Shown: positions 31,747 to 42,998, counted from the stretch's first letter. The stretch is 64,000 nt of DNA from Podospora pseudoanserina (GCF_035222485.1 NC_085922.1:449001-513000); one strand, 5' to 3'. The notes: generated by a model from the letters alone, not told the origin. A program made the numbers and translations.

Positions 31747-34700
31747 ATGGCCGGATCTGTCTTCGCCCTGTCCCTTCTCGGCCTGGGCGCCGTTCAGGCT
31801 GCTCCATCGGCCCCGACTGTGGAGACCCGGCAAATCTGGATCGGAGATGGTGGAGGCGTGTTCTGGCCCGGCCCCGATCAACCCGTTGCACCCTGTCTCG
31901 AGAACGGCTCCGGCGCCCCTCAGGCTCCATGCCTCCTCCCACCTATCCCTGGTGATGTTACCCTTCCACCCGGATTCTACCTCCCTCCCAAGGACAAGAG
32001 AGACGCCGAGTCGGTCGATAAACGTCAGATTTGGATTGGCGATGGCGGATCCCAGTTCATCCCAGGACAAGGCCCTCTCAAGCCTTGCTTGGTGACAATC
32101 CCCCTCAAAGGTCAGCCGCCGTGCTTGTTGGGACCAATCCTCACCGTGCCCAAGAACAAGAGAGGCGTCGAAGTCCGCCAGACACTCATCATCGGAGGCC
32201 CTCCGGGCTCTTTGAACCCTGGCAACCCAGGCCTTCCCGGGGGTGGCATGCCCGTCTGCCTGCCGTCTGTGCCGCTTGACCAGCAGCCTCCATGCATGCT
32301 TCCGCCCATCAGCGGCGGCGGTGGCGGGCTCATCCTGCCTCCCAACTGGCCTGCCCCGAGTTTCCCGCCCAGAGAGAAGCGGGAAGCCGAGGCCCCTAAG
32401 CCACCCAAGCTTACCCTCCCGCCTGACTATGCGACCAACACCAAGCAGGTGATTGTGCGACTGGAGGCCCGCCTCGTCGCCTTGCAGAATAAAAAGTACA
32501 AGACCAAGCAGGACATCGAGTTGATCAAGGATCTCAAGGAGGCTCTGCTCTACTTGGCTGGCATCACCAACATCTCAGCACCCCCTGGTACCGGTACTTC
32601 TTTTACCCCAGGAAAGCGCAGCGAGGACGTCTTCCAGCTCCTGCCCCCCGACTACATCACCAACACCAAGAAGGTCATCGAGACGCTGCAGAGGGAGCTG
32701 ATCGTGCTGCAGAACAAGAGGCGCAAGACCAAGGATGACATCGCTAAAATCCAGGCTATCAAGGATGCGCTTCTCTACCTAGCCGGCATTACTCACATTT
32801 CAGCTCCCCCCGGGTCTGGCAGCACCTTCACTCCCGGGAAGCGTGATACCTTCAAGCTCCCCCCTGACGCCACGACCAACCCCAAGAGGGTGATCGAACA
32901 GCTGGAGAAGGAGCTGATCGCCTTGCAGAACAAGAGGCACAAGACCAAGGAGGATCTCCAGCTCATCGCTGATTACAAGGCAGCTCTCCTCTATCTGGCC
33001 GGCATCACCAATATCTCGGCCCCCCCTGGATCTGGGAGCACCTTCACTCCCGGCAAACGTGATGTCTTCAAGCTTCCCCCCGATGCTACCACCAACCCCA
33101 AGCGCGTCATTCAACAGCTTGAGACAGAGTTGATCGCCTTGCAGAACAAGCCGAACAAGTCCAAGGCCGACTACGAACTCATCGCCGACTACAAGGCCGC
33201 ACTTCTTTACTTGGCCGGCATCACCAACATCTCGGCGCCCCCCGGGTCAGGCTCCACTTTTACCCCTGGCAAGCGTGATGCCGTGTTCAAGCTTCCCCCT
33301 GATGCTGCCACGAACCCCAAGAAGTTCATTGTGCAGATCGAGAAGGACCTTGTGCTTCTTCAGAACAAGAAGAACAAGTCCAAGGCGGACCTCGAGCTTA
33401 TTGCTGCCTACAAGGCTGCCCTCCAGTACTTGGCCGGGATCACCAACATCTCGGCCCCCCCTGGGACTGGAACGAGCTTCACCCCGGGCAAGCGCGACGT
33501 GATCTTCAAGCTCCCGCCTGATGCTGCTACCAACCCCAAGAAGTTCATTGTTCAAATTGAGAAGGACTTGGTGGTCCTGCAGAACAAGAAGAACAAGACC
33601 AAGGAGGATTACCAGCTGATTGCTGCTTACAAGGCTGCTCTTAAGCACCTTGCCGGCATCACCAACATTTCCGCGCCGCCTGGGTCAGAGACTTCTTTCA
33701 CTCCCGGCAAGCGCTCGCCTGTGGTTGATGTCAATGCCGTTGGCGCTTATGAGAAGCTTTGCCCCAACATCAAGGGTGCCCAGGATGCCCTCCAACAGAT
33801 GCTGCTCAAGGACCAACTCACTGCCGAAGAGATGGTTGTCGTCCGGGCGCTTATCAACTTCCTCAGGGGATGCGGCGTTGAGCCCGGCGAGGGTCCCAGT
33901 TATGGCCCTATCTTGACGGTTCCAAAGCGCAACACCCCGGTGCTCTCTGCCGAGTTCGACCTTGCCGGTCTCGAGGAGGCCTACAAGGAGCTTCTCACCA
34001 CGGCACAGCTCGCTACTGCTGCCGGCCAGCCCTCCTTCGCCAACTGGATCACTCTCTCTACCATTGCTGACATCCTCGAGCTGTATGGCGTGAAGGTCGA
34101 CCGCTCCCTTCACGTTTTCACCCCTCTGCCGAAGCGCCAAGCCGACAGCATCACCATTGGTGGCCGGACATGCAAGGTGATTGACATTCTTGGCCTCCGC
34201 GCTGCCCTTGCGGCTCTCCAGATTGCCTACGGTGAGGACGTCACCAAGGCTCCCACCACCATCCTCCTCATTCAACAAGTCATTGTCACCGCGCTTCAAC
34301 TCTGCGGCCAGTCAGTTCCGGGCTGGACCGTCATCGTCCCTGGCAATCCCGTCCCTGGTGGTCCCATTGTTCCCCAGCCCACTGTCCCCGGCGGACCTTT
34401 GGTTCCCGAGCCAAACGTCCCCGGGTCGCCTGTCGTTCCCCAGCCCACAATCCCCGGTGGTCCTTTGGTTCCTGAGCCATACGTCCCCGGCGCGCCCATC
34501 GTCCCTCAGCCTACCATTCCGGGTGGTCCACTCAAGCCTTCGGACAAGAGGCAGGCTCCTGGTCTGAGCAACGCGACAGAACTTCTTGCTGCACTCAACA
34601 TCCTCGAAAAGGCATACGGCACATACGGCAGCGGGACAATCCCGGTGCCTGTTTGGTTGATCATGGTGAATTTGGTGACGATTCTGCAGACGATTCCGGG

Positions 34701-34764
34701 AACGGTGGTGCCCGGGTGGCCAGTCTTGGGACAGGGTAGCGTTGTTTTGACTCCGTCTCCTTAG
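31747..34764 (+). CDS. Secreted Kex2-processed repeat protein (KEP-like), multi-module
   Basis: Intronless, 1,005 residues. A clean signal peptide (MAGSVFALSLLGLGAVQA, cut before APSAP) is followed by segments bounded by Lys-Arg. KR sites were read at residues 84-85, 92-93, 138-139, 211-212, 290-291, 365-366, 437-438, 509-510, 582-583, 655-656, 727-728, 796-797 and 934-935. Residues 29-210 hold three related Cys-pair peptides (QIWIGDGG, QIWIGDGG, QTLIIGG starts). Residues 213-656 hold six modules of 72-79 residues, each with LPPD..TN, a helix, a KTKED-type turn, a second helix, LAGITNISAPPG and T(F)TPGKR. Residues 657-935 and the end hold four diverged helical hairpins, with PGGP/VPxP repeats around 855-930. 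There are no TM helices. Kex2 processing in the Golgi would release many peptides. The function is unknown; Ustilago Rep1 repellents and pheromone precursors are the known analogues. Confidence 0.85.
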   Translation: MAGSVFALSLLGLGAVQAAPSAPTVETRQIWIGDGGGVFWPGPDQPVAPCLENGSGAPQAPCLLPPIPGDVTLPPGFYLPPKDKRDAESVDKRQIWIGDGGSQFIPGQGPLKPCLVTIPLKGQPPCLLGPILTVPKNKRGVEVRQTLIIGGPPGSLNPGNPGLPGGGMPVCLPSVPLDQQPPCMLPPISGGGGGLILPPNWPAPSFPPREKREAEAPKPPKLTLPPDYATNTKQVIVRLEARLVALQNKKYKTKQDIELIKDLKEALLYLAGITNISAPPGTGTSFTPGKRSEDVFQLLPPDYITNTKKVIETLQRELIVLQNKRRKTKDDIAKIQAIKDALLYLAGITHISAPPGSGSTFTPGKRDTFKLPPDATTNPKRVIEQLEKELIALQNKRHKTKEDLQLIADYKAALLYLAGITNISAPPGSGSTFTPGKRDVFKLPPDATTNPKRVIQQLETELIALQNKPNKSKADYELIADYKAALLYLAGITNISAPPGSGSTFTPGKRDAVFKLPPDAATNPKKFIVQIEKDLVLLQNKKNKSKADLELIAAYKAALQYLAGITNISAPPGTGTSFTPGKRDVIFKLPPDAATNPKKFIVQIEKDLVVLQNKKNKTKEDYQLIAAYKAALKHLAGITNISAPPGSETSFTPGKRSPVVDVNAVGAYEKLCPNIKGAQDALQQMLLKDQLTAEEMVVVRALINFLRGCGVEPGEGPSYGPILTVPKRNTPVLSAEFDLAGLEEAYKELLTTAQLATAAGQPSFANWITLSTIADILELYGVKVDRSLHVFTPLPKRQADSITIGGRTCKVIDILGLRAALAALQIAYGEDVTKAPTTILLIQQVIVTALQLCGQSVPGWTVIVPGNPVPGGPIVPQPTVPGGPLVPEPNVPGSPVVPQPTIPGGPLVPEPYVPGAPIVPQPTIPGGPLKPSDKRQAPGLSNATELLAALNILEKAYGTYGSGTIPVPVWLIMVNLVTILQTIPGTVVPGWPVLGQGSVVLTPSP
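32383..33714 (+). repeat. Six tandem coding repeats, 216-237 bp each
   Basis: Units end with the PGKR codons at 32619, 32844, 33060, 33276, 33495 and 33714. Units 3-4 and 5-6 are the closest pairs; units 5 and 6 share long identical stretches (e.g. the AATNPKKFIVQIEKDL block). The first unit is longest and most diverged. Each unit encodes a helix-turn-helix hairpin followed by a Gly/Pro linker. Confidence 0.88.
34342..34540 (+). repeat. Pro/Gly-rich coding microrepeats (VPGGPxVPxP)
   Basis: About six copies of a 10-11-codon unit of the form VPGGPxVPxP, alternating QP and EP endings (PIVPQPTVPGGPLVPEP and similar). They lie between the ninth hairpin and the last KR site of the KEP-like protein. 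Confidence 0.85.
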
Positions 34765-35888
34765 AGTGGTATCGGGGTTGGGAGAGTTATATGATATCCA
34801 GAGAAGAGGGCGGCGAGACAAAAAGGGGGCTTGATTCAGCGATGGGTCGGGTTTGTGGGTGGTGCTAAAATCCCCTTTTTGAAGTCTTTTTATTTATTTT
34901 CTTTTACTTTGTTCTAGTCAAGCTCGAGGTGTATCCCTATTTTTCCTTGACACACGCGCGTAATCTTTTTCGCGTCTGGTCTTCTCTGTTCTTTTTAGGC
35001 TTGATTGACTCCTTTTTTCTCTTTTGATCTTGTCTTTCTAGTCCAGGTACCATATGTTCGTGACTGTGCTCTCAAGGTGCTAGTTGAGCTTATAGCTCCA
35101 TACCATTGATACAGGGCTTTGCTTGCCATCAGTGATATACCTTTTAGATCATGATACATTCCACGTGAACCACCTGATCTCTTCCGTCTCATCACGCATG
35201 GTTTACTTCCATGCCCGGTTCAACAGCGTCAGCATTGGATAGTTACAGTAGCTCGCCCGCCATGAGACAGCACTGATCAAGTGGAAACACATGTCAAATC
35301 CTTTCATCTCAACCCTTGTCGCCGTCTTACTTACTCATATGAGAACCTAATCTTCATATTTTCACATAGGAATACTACAATCTCCTGTCGCAACAATAAC
35401 AACCTCCCAGTAACGACTAGAAACTTCTCTCCGCATTACGCCCATCGCCTCTAAACCTCCTGCCATCAAGCTCCCGACGTCATTTCCCCCTAATCGCTTG
35501 AGATCCTGTCGTGGCAATTTCCTCCGGGGATCCTCTCAACGGCTAAGTCCAAGGCTGACAGGTATATACTTCTGACACGTCCCCTCCCCACAGATGCCGT
35601 GGTCTAAGATCGTCACTCCACGCCGTTAGAATGGGTCGACAGCGTGAAACTCAATACTTCTGTCAAGGGCTCAAGCTACTGAGCGACGAACTCCCACATG
35701 ACATTACCATCAGCCAGCCGTGGCTTAAAATGGGTTGAGGGGGAAGATTGACTCGTCCGTTTATCGGGATTCCCCGCAGGCCGTTGCTGAATCTTTGTTG
35801 GTATGCTTCTACGCGTAGGGCTCGTATCGTCTCAGGCACAGAGGACTCGCGAGGACTTCGGATGCAGGCTTTATGCTTCTCACGACTG

Positions 35889-36979
35889 GGACCTATTCAC
35901 AATTCTCGACCTACGTTCGACCTACGTTGGACCTACGATGGACCTAGCTGGACCTTGGTGTCTCTTTTTCCAGCGGTCTTTGGACCTATCCTGGACCTTT
36001 TTGTACCTAGAATAATCATTTATCGGACCGTTGGGCCTTTCCCGGACCTGTTTTTTTCTTCCCCCTCTTATCCGAGAGCCCTCTTGCCACCCCCCCCCCC
36101 AAGACTAAATCTTCTAGTCTAATTGAAGCCACTCCCCAAGCTCCGGAAAAGCTAGGTCCAACGCGATTGCATATACAAGTCCATGAGGTCCATTAGGTCC
36201 CTTTATTTTTTTGTTTTGGGGTTCACAAGACAGACAGCTCCCTAGGTCCGCGCCACGTTTCACGCGGACCTAAAACGACTGGACCTAACGGTCAGAAAAC
36301 TCGGGAGCATCTCCTCCTCGCTTCGTTTACTGAGGCGGACGACCAACTGAAGCCCCTTAGACCCATTGGCACTCGATTTTGTTTTCCTGTAGGTCCCCAC
36401 TCGTAGGTCCAAACGGGGGGGGGCGTGTGTGTGATGGATGGAGGACGTCTGGTGTTTACTTTGCTTCCATTTCCGGATGCAGCCAGCCCCTTTTACCACT
36501 TCCCCCCTTTGACCGAGTCTGAGAGACATGTATACAACCTTGGAATCATGCAGAGGGGCCGCGCTCTTCTCCCCAGAACCGGCACTAGGTCCGGTAGGTC
36601 CCTTTCGCCGTCTCCCTCACGAGCACCTGACCCTCACAGCAACGGTTCGTGTCGCATCCTGGACGGACCTAACTCTCTTGTTCATGGACCTACACCACCA
36701 ACCCACATCTGATCAATCAGCAGCGTCTTTTTCCCTCCCGTGGAAAAGCTGTGCCACATCTGCCTAGGTACGGCAGCCCCTCTCCCTGTCTTCTCAACTC
36801 ACATGAGCAACTGGCCGCACGCAGCACCGCCGTCTCTACTGCGCAACAAAAGCCTGCCCGGTTTTCCTCAAATCCACAATCATGCATCATGGATGGATGG
36901 TGGTGTGGGTTGTAGGCAAGGACCAGACCACAGATCGAAAGCATCTGGACCTTTTCCCATACCACCATAGTGTAGGTCC
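35889..36979. repeat. Dispersed AGGTCC/GGACCT hexamer array
   Basis: About twenty exact AGGTCC or GGACCT hexamers, most as the heptamer TAGGTCC/GGACCTA, lie in 1.1 kb. Examples are 35889, 35929, 35940, 35950, 35982, 35993, 36044, 36153, 36185, 36194, 36243, 36266, 36281, 36390, 36404, 36586, 36595, 36665, 36686, 36947 and 36973, and CGACCTA near-matches are also present. The left third is mostly GGACCTA and the rest mixed. Spacing is irregular, so this is not a simple tandem repeat. By chance one would expect less than one. Confidence 0.8.
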
Positions 36980-39452
36980 AAGGCAGATAGAAGAAAACCA
37001 CGCCATCAACCGCTTTCTTCAAATCAAGTTTTTTTTTTTGGGAACCGGACATATGGGGTGTGTTTGATGAATACCGTCGAGATAGAGGGGAACAAGCCGG
37101 GCATGCCGGCAGTGTCTCCTACCGGTTTTTCTAGTAACTGGGCACACATCTCCACAAGCAAGTGGGTTGTTGATATTGCATGCTGCATCATGCTGTGCGG
37201 CAACCGATATTCTCTCTCTCTCTCTCTCTGTCTGTCTGTCTCTGTCTCTGCCTGCCCAGAATCTGGAAATAGCCAACAGCTATGGTGGAGAGATAATAGG
37301 GAAAATGGCCGTAATAGCCGGCCACACACACCACCTTTAGTTTGAGGAACCAAACCAAATTTGCTGTTGATGTGGTAGGTAGGGAGTATGCGGAGAAAAA
37401 GAGTCAAAAGGCAAGAAAACTGAAGAGTTGCACTGCCACACCAAGGCATGGTCTGGTGGGAGAAAGTATGTACGCCAAGTAGGCGAAAAGCAGGAAACGA
37501 GATCCATCATGAGCTTGTCTGTGGCTTGCCTATTTTACCCCATGCTCTGCATGTTTTGTCGACGGCTATACTCCGGTTGTTGGAGCTGCTGTGCATGAGG
37601 TCTGAGAGGCAGCAATCTGCAATCCTCGTAGGTTGGTTGACTCAGGCACCCGCTTACCAGCCAAGAGGGAGGTCGGAGTCGTCCCAACTCTCTTTACCAG
37701 AGCGGTGTGATTTAGACTTCCAGAATGAATCTCCTTTCCCCTAGCTTTTGCCTAGGCAGTAGTATACTTATGCAAGATTCAACAACCTGGGCTGGAGGTA
37801 TGCCGGCCGGCTGGTTCATCACATCTTGTCCAGCCCCTCCTTGGTGATCTTGGTCAAGATCTCTGCGGTCATCATTGTTCGGATATTAATTCCGGCAGCA
37901 CACATGATGATGATGACTGTGTCCGCTCCTACACAGAGTACGGACTGACAGGCTCACACTTGTTGAGACGGACCGGACCGGGCTTACTCTCCGCGCCACT
38001 CACCTTGGTGTTGTTGTCAGCCCCCAGACTCTCTCTCCGCAATATATGTAGGTTCGTACATAGGTCTGTCGGCGGCGTGGAGCTTACCGCAGACAGAACC
38101 GAACACGGCATAGTATCAATGTGTGCGCTTGTGGCGCTGTTCACACTCAATGTTTCGAAAAGCTTCACAAGCTCCATGAAGAACGTCTTGATATCCCCAT
38201 TCATGCATGACTTTCACACACATTGGATCGTCAACAACTGGAAATCGGAATCGGACTGGTGATAGCGCACCAGTAGCGCAGGTAACACCACGTCTTCCGT
38301 CTGCACCAGACCTGCAAGCCTGCGCCTTGACGGTTCAGATTTCTCCTTTCTTTGTCTCGTGCAGCATGGGAAGGCGGACTGGACTTTCAAAGACCCAGAG
38401 CCATATCACCCAACCCACATGCCATCCCAATATCAGAATAGGATGCATTGCCGACAAGCCGCTGCGTGGGCTCTCTCGCTGGTCGACTCCCCATCTTCAC
38501 CGCCATGTTTCCGAAGCCCAATCGAAAAGGGCGGCGCCAGGTGGTTGTGCCTTCATGCATCTGCAATCGTTTGCTGCTTGATGGTTGACAGTCGCTGATT
38601 GGTGTCTGGGCCAAGAAAGCCCATGATGCAGCAAGAAGGAGGTGCTGTGTGGCAGCCCAAGCACGTTCCGGCGGGGACGCTAATGCAAGCACTTAAGCAC
38701 TCGCGTCTTGATCCCCCCTCTCTGTCTGTCTTGTCTTGTCTTGTCTGGCCTGTGGTGGCCCACCTGGGAGCGGTTGCATTCGGGTCTGTTTCTTGTTCAG
38801 GCTTTGGCCCTGTCTTGTTCTGGTCTTGGTTTTCTTTGCTGATAAGCAAAAAAAGAGAAGCAAGGAGAAGGCCCAAGGGAAGCTAGTGTCAGAACCCCGC
38901 TTGGGTATTGTCAAAGTGTCATGTCAATCGCTTGCTGTCAGTGCTAAGACAGGCTACGCACGGTAGGTCGCCTTTTTTGGCCACCCGTCCATCATCACCT
39001 CACCGACACCGAGGCCTTGGGAAAGGCGGCCCGGCGTTTTTGTTTCCTTTGTTTTCCGCCAGACTGGTTCCAAGCGAAGAGCAACACGGGAAAGAGAGAG
39101 GTAGCGCCATCCACAGAGGCGGGACGGGGTTGCTAGTGACGAGCAGGAATTTCTCGAATTTCTCAGCAAACAGACAAAGAAATGAGCAGTTATTCAGATT
39201 GGGGGAGGGCCGATGACGCGATTTGGTCAAGGGGAAAATGCCTATCACGTGTGGGCTGCCCCTCCGGTTCTGTCGGTCAAAGATCTGAGTAGGTCGTGTC
39301 GTATGCTGTAGACAAGAAGGAAAAAACTCTTCGGGTCACACACTGGCGAAGATCAGGAGAGGGAAATTTGTCGAGGCCAATATTGGCGCCACTGGGTGTC
39401 ATCGTGGTGACCAGTGGTGGTTGGAAAAGAGGGAAGCTGGGAAAAGGAGGGG

Positions 39453-39455
<3 letters not shown>

Positions 39456-39504
<49 letters not shown>
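39456..39504. repeat. (GA)n microsatellite, 49 bp
   Basis: An uninterrupted GA dinucleotide run. Chance frames through it read Arg-Glu repeats and are not genes. Confidence 0.95.
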
Positions 39505-39508
<4 letters not shown>

Positions 39509-41442
39509 TGGGCCGATGGAGGGGTAAGTCGATGAGCAGCTCTGAGTGGCCCATGCTCCACCACACCGCCTGCTTCAGTTATGAGATGAGGCTGCCAGCC
39601 ATCATACTACAGGTATCATAACAAATAAACAACCTGATCGACTGACTGGGTTGCAGCGTAGGCTGTAGCAAATAGCGCGCTTGCCGGAGAAAGCCCACCG
39701 CCTTCTCTGACACTACAATGTTAATTTACAACTGCATCTGGGTCCTGGGAGAGATCACCGTCTGATTGGACTTCAGCACAGCACGCCACGTCGCCCTACA
39801 TTTCTGGACAGCAGCATGTACATCCGTACCATGCGCGCATGCATCATTCATGCATGCATGCAGCCCTAGATTTTCCCTCTCTTCTCACTTGCCCCGATGT
39901 GACTGGTCCTCTACGCCCGATTGTGGTGCTGGTGTGGTTGCGGTGAGGTCCATGGTGGGTGGTATCGCCAATCTCCCTTCCACCACACAGCAAATGGGAT
40001 GAACGGGTTGGGTGGAAGGCTGGCCGATGCGCGTCACCCAGACTGTTTCCTTCTGTCCCGTGCCTTTGTGACCTCGTCCGACGGGCGTAGATTGACTGAG
40101 ATTTCGGGACACAGGGTGTGTGACAGTGGCAACTGCAACGCGAGGCGACGGCACACTGCAACGGTACGGTACTTGTTTTCGACAGAACCGACCGAAAGAG
40201 CGATAGATGCGAGCCGTTTCCTTTGACCAGTCCAGTCATTCTTCATCATCATCCTCATCATCATCAGCATAGAACACCAGTCACGTGTGGCCACTGCCCC
40301 TGAATGACCAGTTGCTGTTTGTTTGTTTGTTGTGGTGGTGCTGTTGTATCCAGATCACTGGACAGCAAGCCCAAAAAGTAATTGTATTTTCAAAACGTAT
40401 GTAGAGTGTTTGCTGCGCGAGAAACAACACCCCACGCCGGCGTGTCTGGGCTTTTGACCCAAAAGCCGTGTCTAGCAATAATTTGTTCCCTCCCCTCGTC
40501 GCCATGGTTCCATCTCTTCATTTTAACCCCCCTTTCCACAAGAAACGTAAACGTAACGTAATAGTAATGGCAACCACAGCGAAACAAAAGCGTAAAAACT
40601 GGTATCATCATGCCTCGGGCAAGAAACAAAAAAAAACCGCATGCCTCTCTCTCTCTCTCTTCCCATCCCTTTCTATTGCCGATAAACGATGCTCAAAAAA
40701 AAACGTAAACATATTTCCAACGTCGATGTTTGATCCTGACTGCCAACACATGGCAGAGCCAGAGCAAAGAGAAAATTGATCCAAGTGTCCACCGGGGTAT
40801 TAGATAGAAAAAAAGACCACGTCAACAAAGCCCTCCCCTCCCGCCCCAAAAAAAAGATCCGCTGCTCCTCCATGTCCTTCTTGGAACACGTGGCAGTGAA
40901 AAACTCCCAAAAGTGTATCCCCATTCCCCATTGATCCGAGTGCGCCGATATTGATGCAATCCCTATACCGATAGTTATTCCCCAAAACAAAAAGAAGCAG
41001 GAGAAACACCGCCGACCGCTTTCTTTCCCCTATCCCCCAGGGTTTGATGTGAAACCCAACTCCACGCTTTGTATCCAAAAAGACAAAATACCGTCCCGAT
41101 CCTGCCCCACTTGTAGAAAATACATTTTGGTTTTGATAGAAAATATAGACATTGAAGAAATTTGGTTCCTTTATGGTGTTCCGGGTCTGAAGTCGGCTTT
41201 GGGCGCTCCTTGCCGTGGCAAGAAGAAAACGAAAAGGCCACCGGGTATATTATATTCGAGAATGAATAAGAAGAGAGACGCAAGAGAAATGAGATAAACG
41301 TTGTAGGTGATCAAGCTTTGTGTGCATGATCTTCGCTCGACGTATCGAGCCGCGAGGGTCAAAAGACGAAAGCGAATAAACAGAGGATCCGAGGCAAGAA
41401 AGTCCAATCCGGGCAGGGGGGGGGAAGTCCAAAGAGTCCGGC

Positions 41443-42998
41443 TTAGTAGCAACCTTGCATGGCAAACAAGGGAACCTGATGATGGAATGGAACCGGGTGG
41501 TGGAGCTGTGGTGGTTGAGCAAACTTCAACATGTCCCAGACATACTGGTGCAACTGTTGGAACTTTGGTGGCGCGCATACCGGCTGGACAGGGGCATGCA
41601 AGGGCTGCACTGGATGCACTGGATGCATATACTCCTGTTGGGGGTGGTAGGCCACAACTCTGGGTTCCTCTGGTGCCTCGTAGATGGGCGGGGTCTTGGC
41701 CTCTGGGATGTCCTCGAACAAGTCGTCTTCGTCCTCCTCGAGGTCTCCGATGCTTGAGCATGACGAGGTGAGTGATCCTTCGTCGGACGAGCATGTCGAC
41801 TCTCCGTCTGACGAAGCAGGGGAGAGCGGCTCATCGTAGTCGAATTCGTCGTCGTCGTCTTCAATAGCCGATCCATCGGCAACGTAAACGGTGGTGTGCC
41901 CCGGCGAGGCCGGCGGCGTCGACAGAACCTGTGCTGTCGGTTGTTCGGTGAACCGGGAGCAGGCGAGTATCCTCGCCCGCAGTTCGGAGAGGGTAATTCT
42001 CTGATCCGGGTTCCGGGTAAAAATCCTTCCAAGGATGTCGTTCAACTCGTCCGATACGGGAAGGATAGTCTTGAGAAAATCCTGGCTTCTCGCGTAGGCA
42101 CGGTAAGTAGAGTCTTCATAGGATGCCTGCTTCCACGGGTTGCGCCCGCAGGTGAGGTTCACCAGGACGACGCCAAGGCTCCAGACGTCATTGGGGGCAC
42201 AATAATAAAAAGGTCTCCTTGACGAGTGGTCCAGGCATTCTGGAGGGGAAGGAAAAGAGAAGCGTTAGTGGGTGCCCAGGGCGAATCGACAGGAAGCTTA
42301 GAGGGGTGACACCTACCTGGCGACATGTAAAAGGTTGAGCCGCAGCCGTAATCATCGGACCGCTCCGAGGCAATGGCCAGGCCAAAATCTGCCAGCTTGA
42401 CAGTCTCTCCTTGGTCAGATACCAGAATGTTTTCCGGCTTCAGGTCCCGGTGATAAATCCCCAGGTTGTGGCAGTGCTCCACGGCGTCCAGGATCTGGAG
42501 GAAAACCCTCTTGGCCAGTTCATCCTTACCAACATAGCGGCCGCACTCGGTGATGTTGTAAAACAGGTCACCTTCGGGGCAGTACTCGAGGATAACGTAG
42601 GTGCAGTCAGGAAAGTCGATGATCTTGAGCATGGACACTACGTTGGGATGGGCTGAGGCGGTGTAGTGAAGCTTGATCTCCCTGGTCTGAAAGGCGACTT
42701 GACGACGATCCAGCGGGGTCCCGTCGGCATTGAACTTGCTAAGGCACTTGACGGCATAACGAACATTGGTGTGGATGTCGACAGCAGAGTAGACGACGCC
42801 ATACGCGCCGGTCCCCGCGATGCCCGTCAGCTGGAGCGAGGGCGTGATGAACTTTCCTAACCTCTCCTCGGGGGCAACGGGCACATATCGCGGTTGCTGG
42901 TGGTGGGCGGCAAGATACTGGTTTGGAATGGCACACCTCTGACCGAATGCTGGTGATGCTGGCGGAGTGGGATATCCGAACATTGGAACATGCTGCAT
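41443..42998 (-). CDS. Ran1/Pat1-like serine/threonine kinase
   Basis: Two exons, 42998-42317 and 42239-41443 (77-nt intron GTAGGT...CTCCAG), give 492 residues. The kinase domain covers about 50-320. It has the glycine loop [15 protein letters not shown] lysine, HRDLKPEN catalytic loop, [15 protein letters not shown] in the activation region, [20 protein letters not shown] and [15 protein letters not shown]. The wording fits the fungal group of fission yeast Ran1/Pat1 and budding yeast Sks1/Vhs1, which control nutrition-dependent development and the switch to meiosis. The C-terminal 170 residues are disordered, with acidic/serine-rich PEST-like stretches ([11 protein letters not shown]) and a His/Pro/Gln-rich tail. 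Exceptionally long non-coding flanks on both sides suggest complex transcriptional control (inference). Confidence 0.9.

Larger units (their letters stand above)
34765..41442. other. 6.7-kb spacer without recognised genes
   Basis: No open frame here has domain likeness, good length or plausible splicing. The content is low-complexity tracts, (TC)n near 37211-37230, (GA)n at 39456-39504, TTGTC repeats near 38725-38745, and a dense AGGTCC/GGACCT array at 35889-36979. The right end is the 3' flank of the Ran1-like kinase gene. Long untranslated regions or a non-coding transcript are possible but not shown. Confidence 0.5.

Noticed and set aside
31747-34764. Interpretation of the repeat protein as a dikaritin (ustiloxin-type) RiPP precursor
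   Set aside because: The modules are about 70 residues long without a short conserved Tyr-containing core, and no UstY-like oxidase or tailoring gene is in the window.
39296-39621. Frames reading long Arg-Glu repeats
   Set aside because: They are translations of a (GA)n microsatellite, not proteins.
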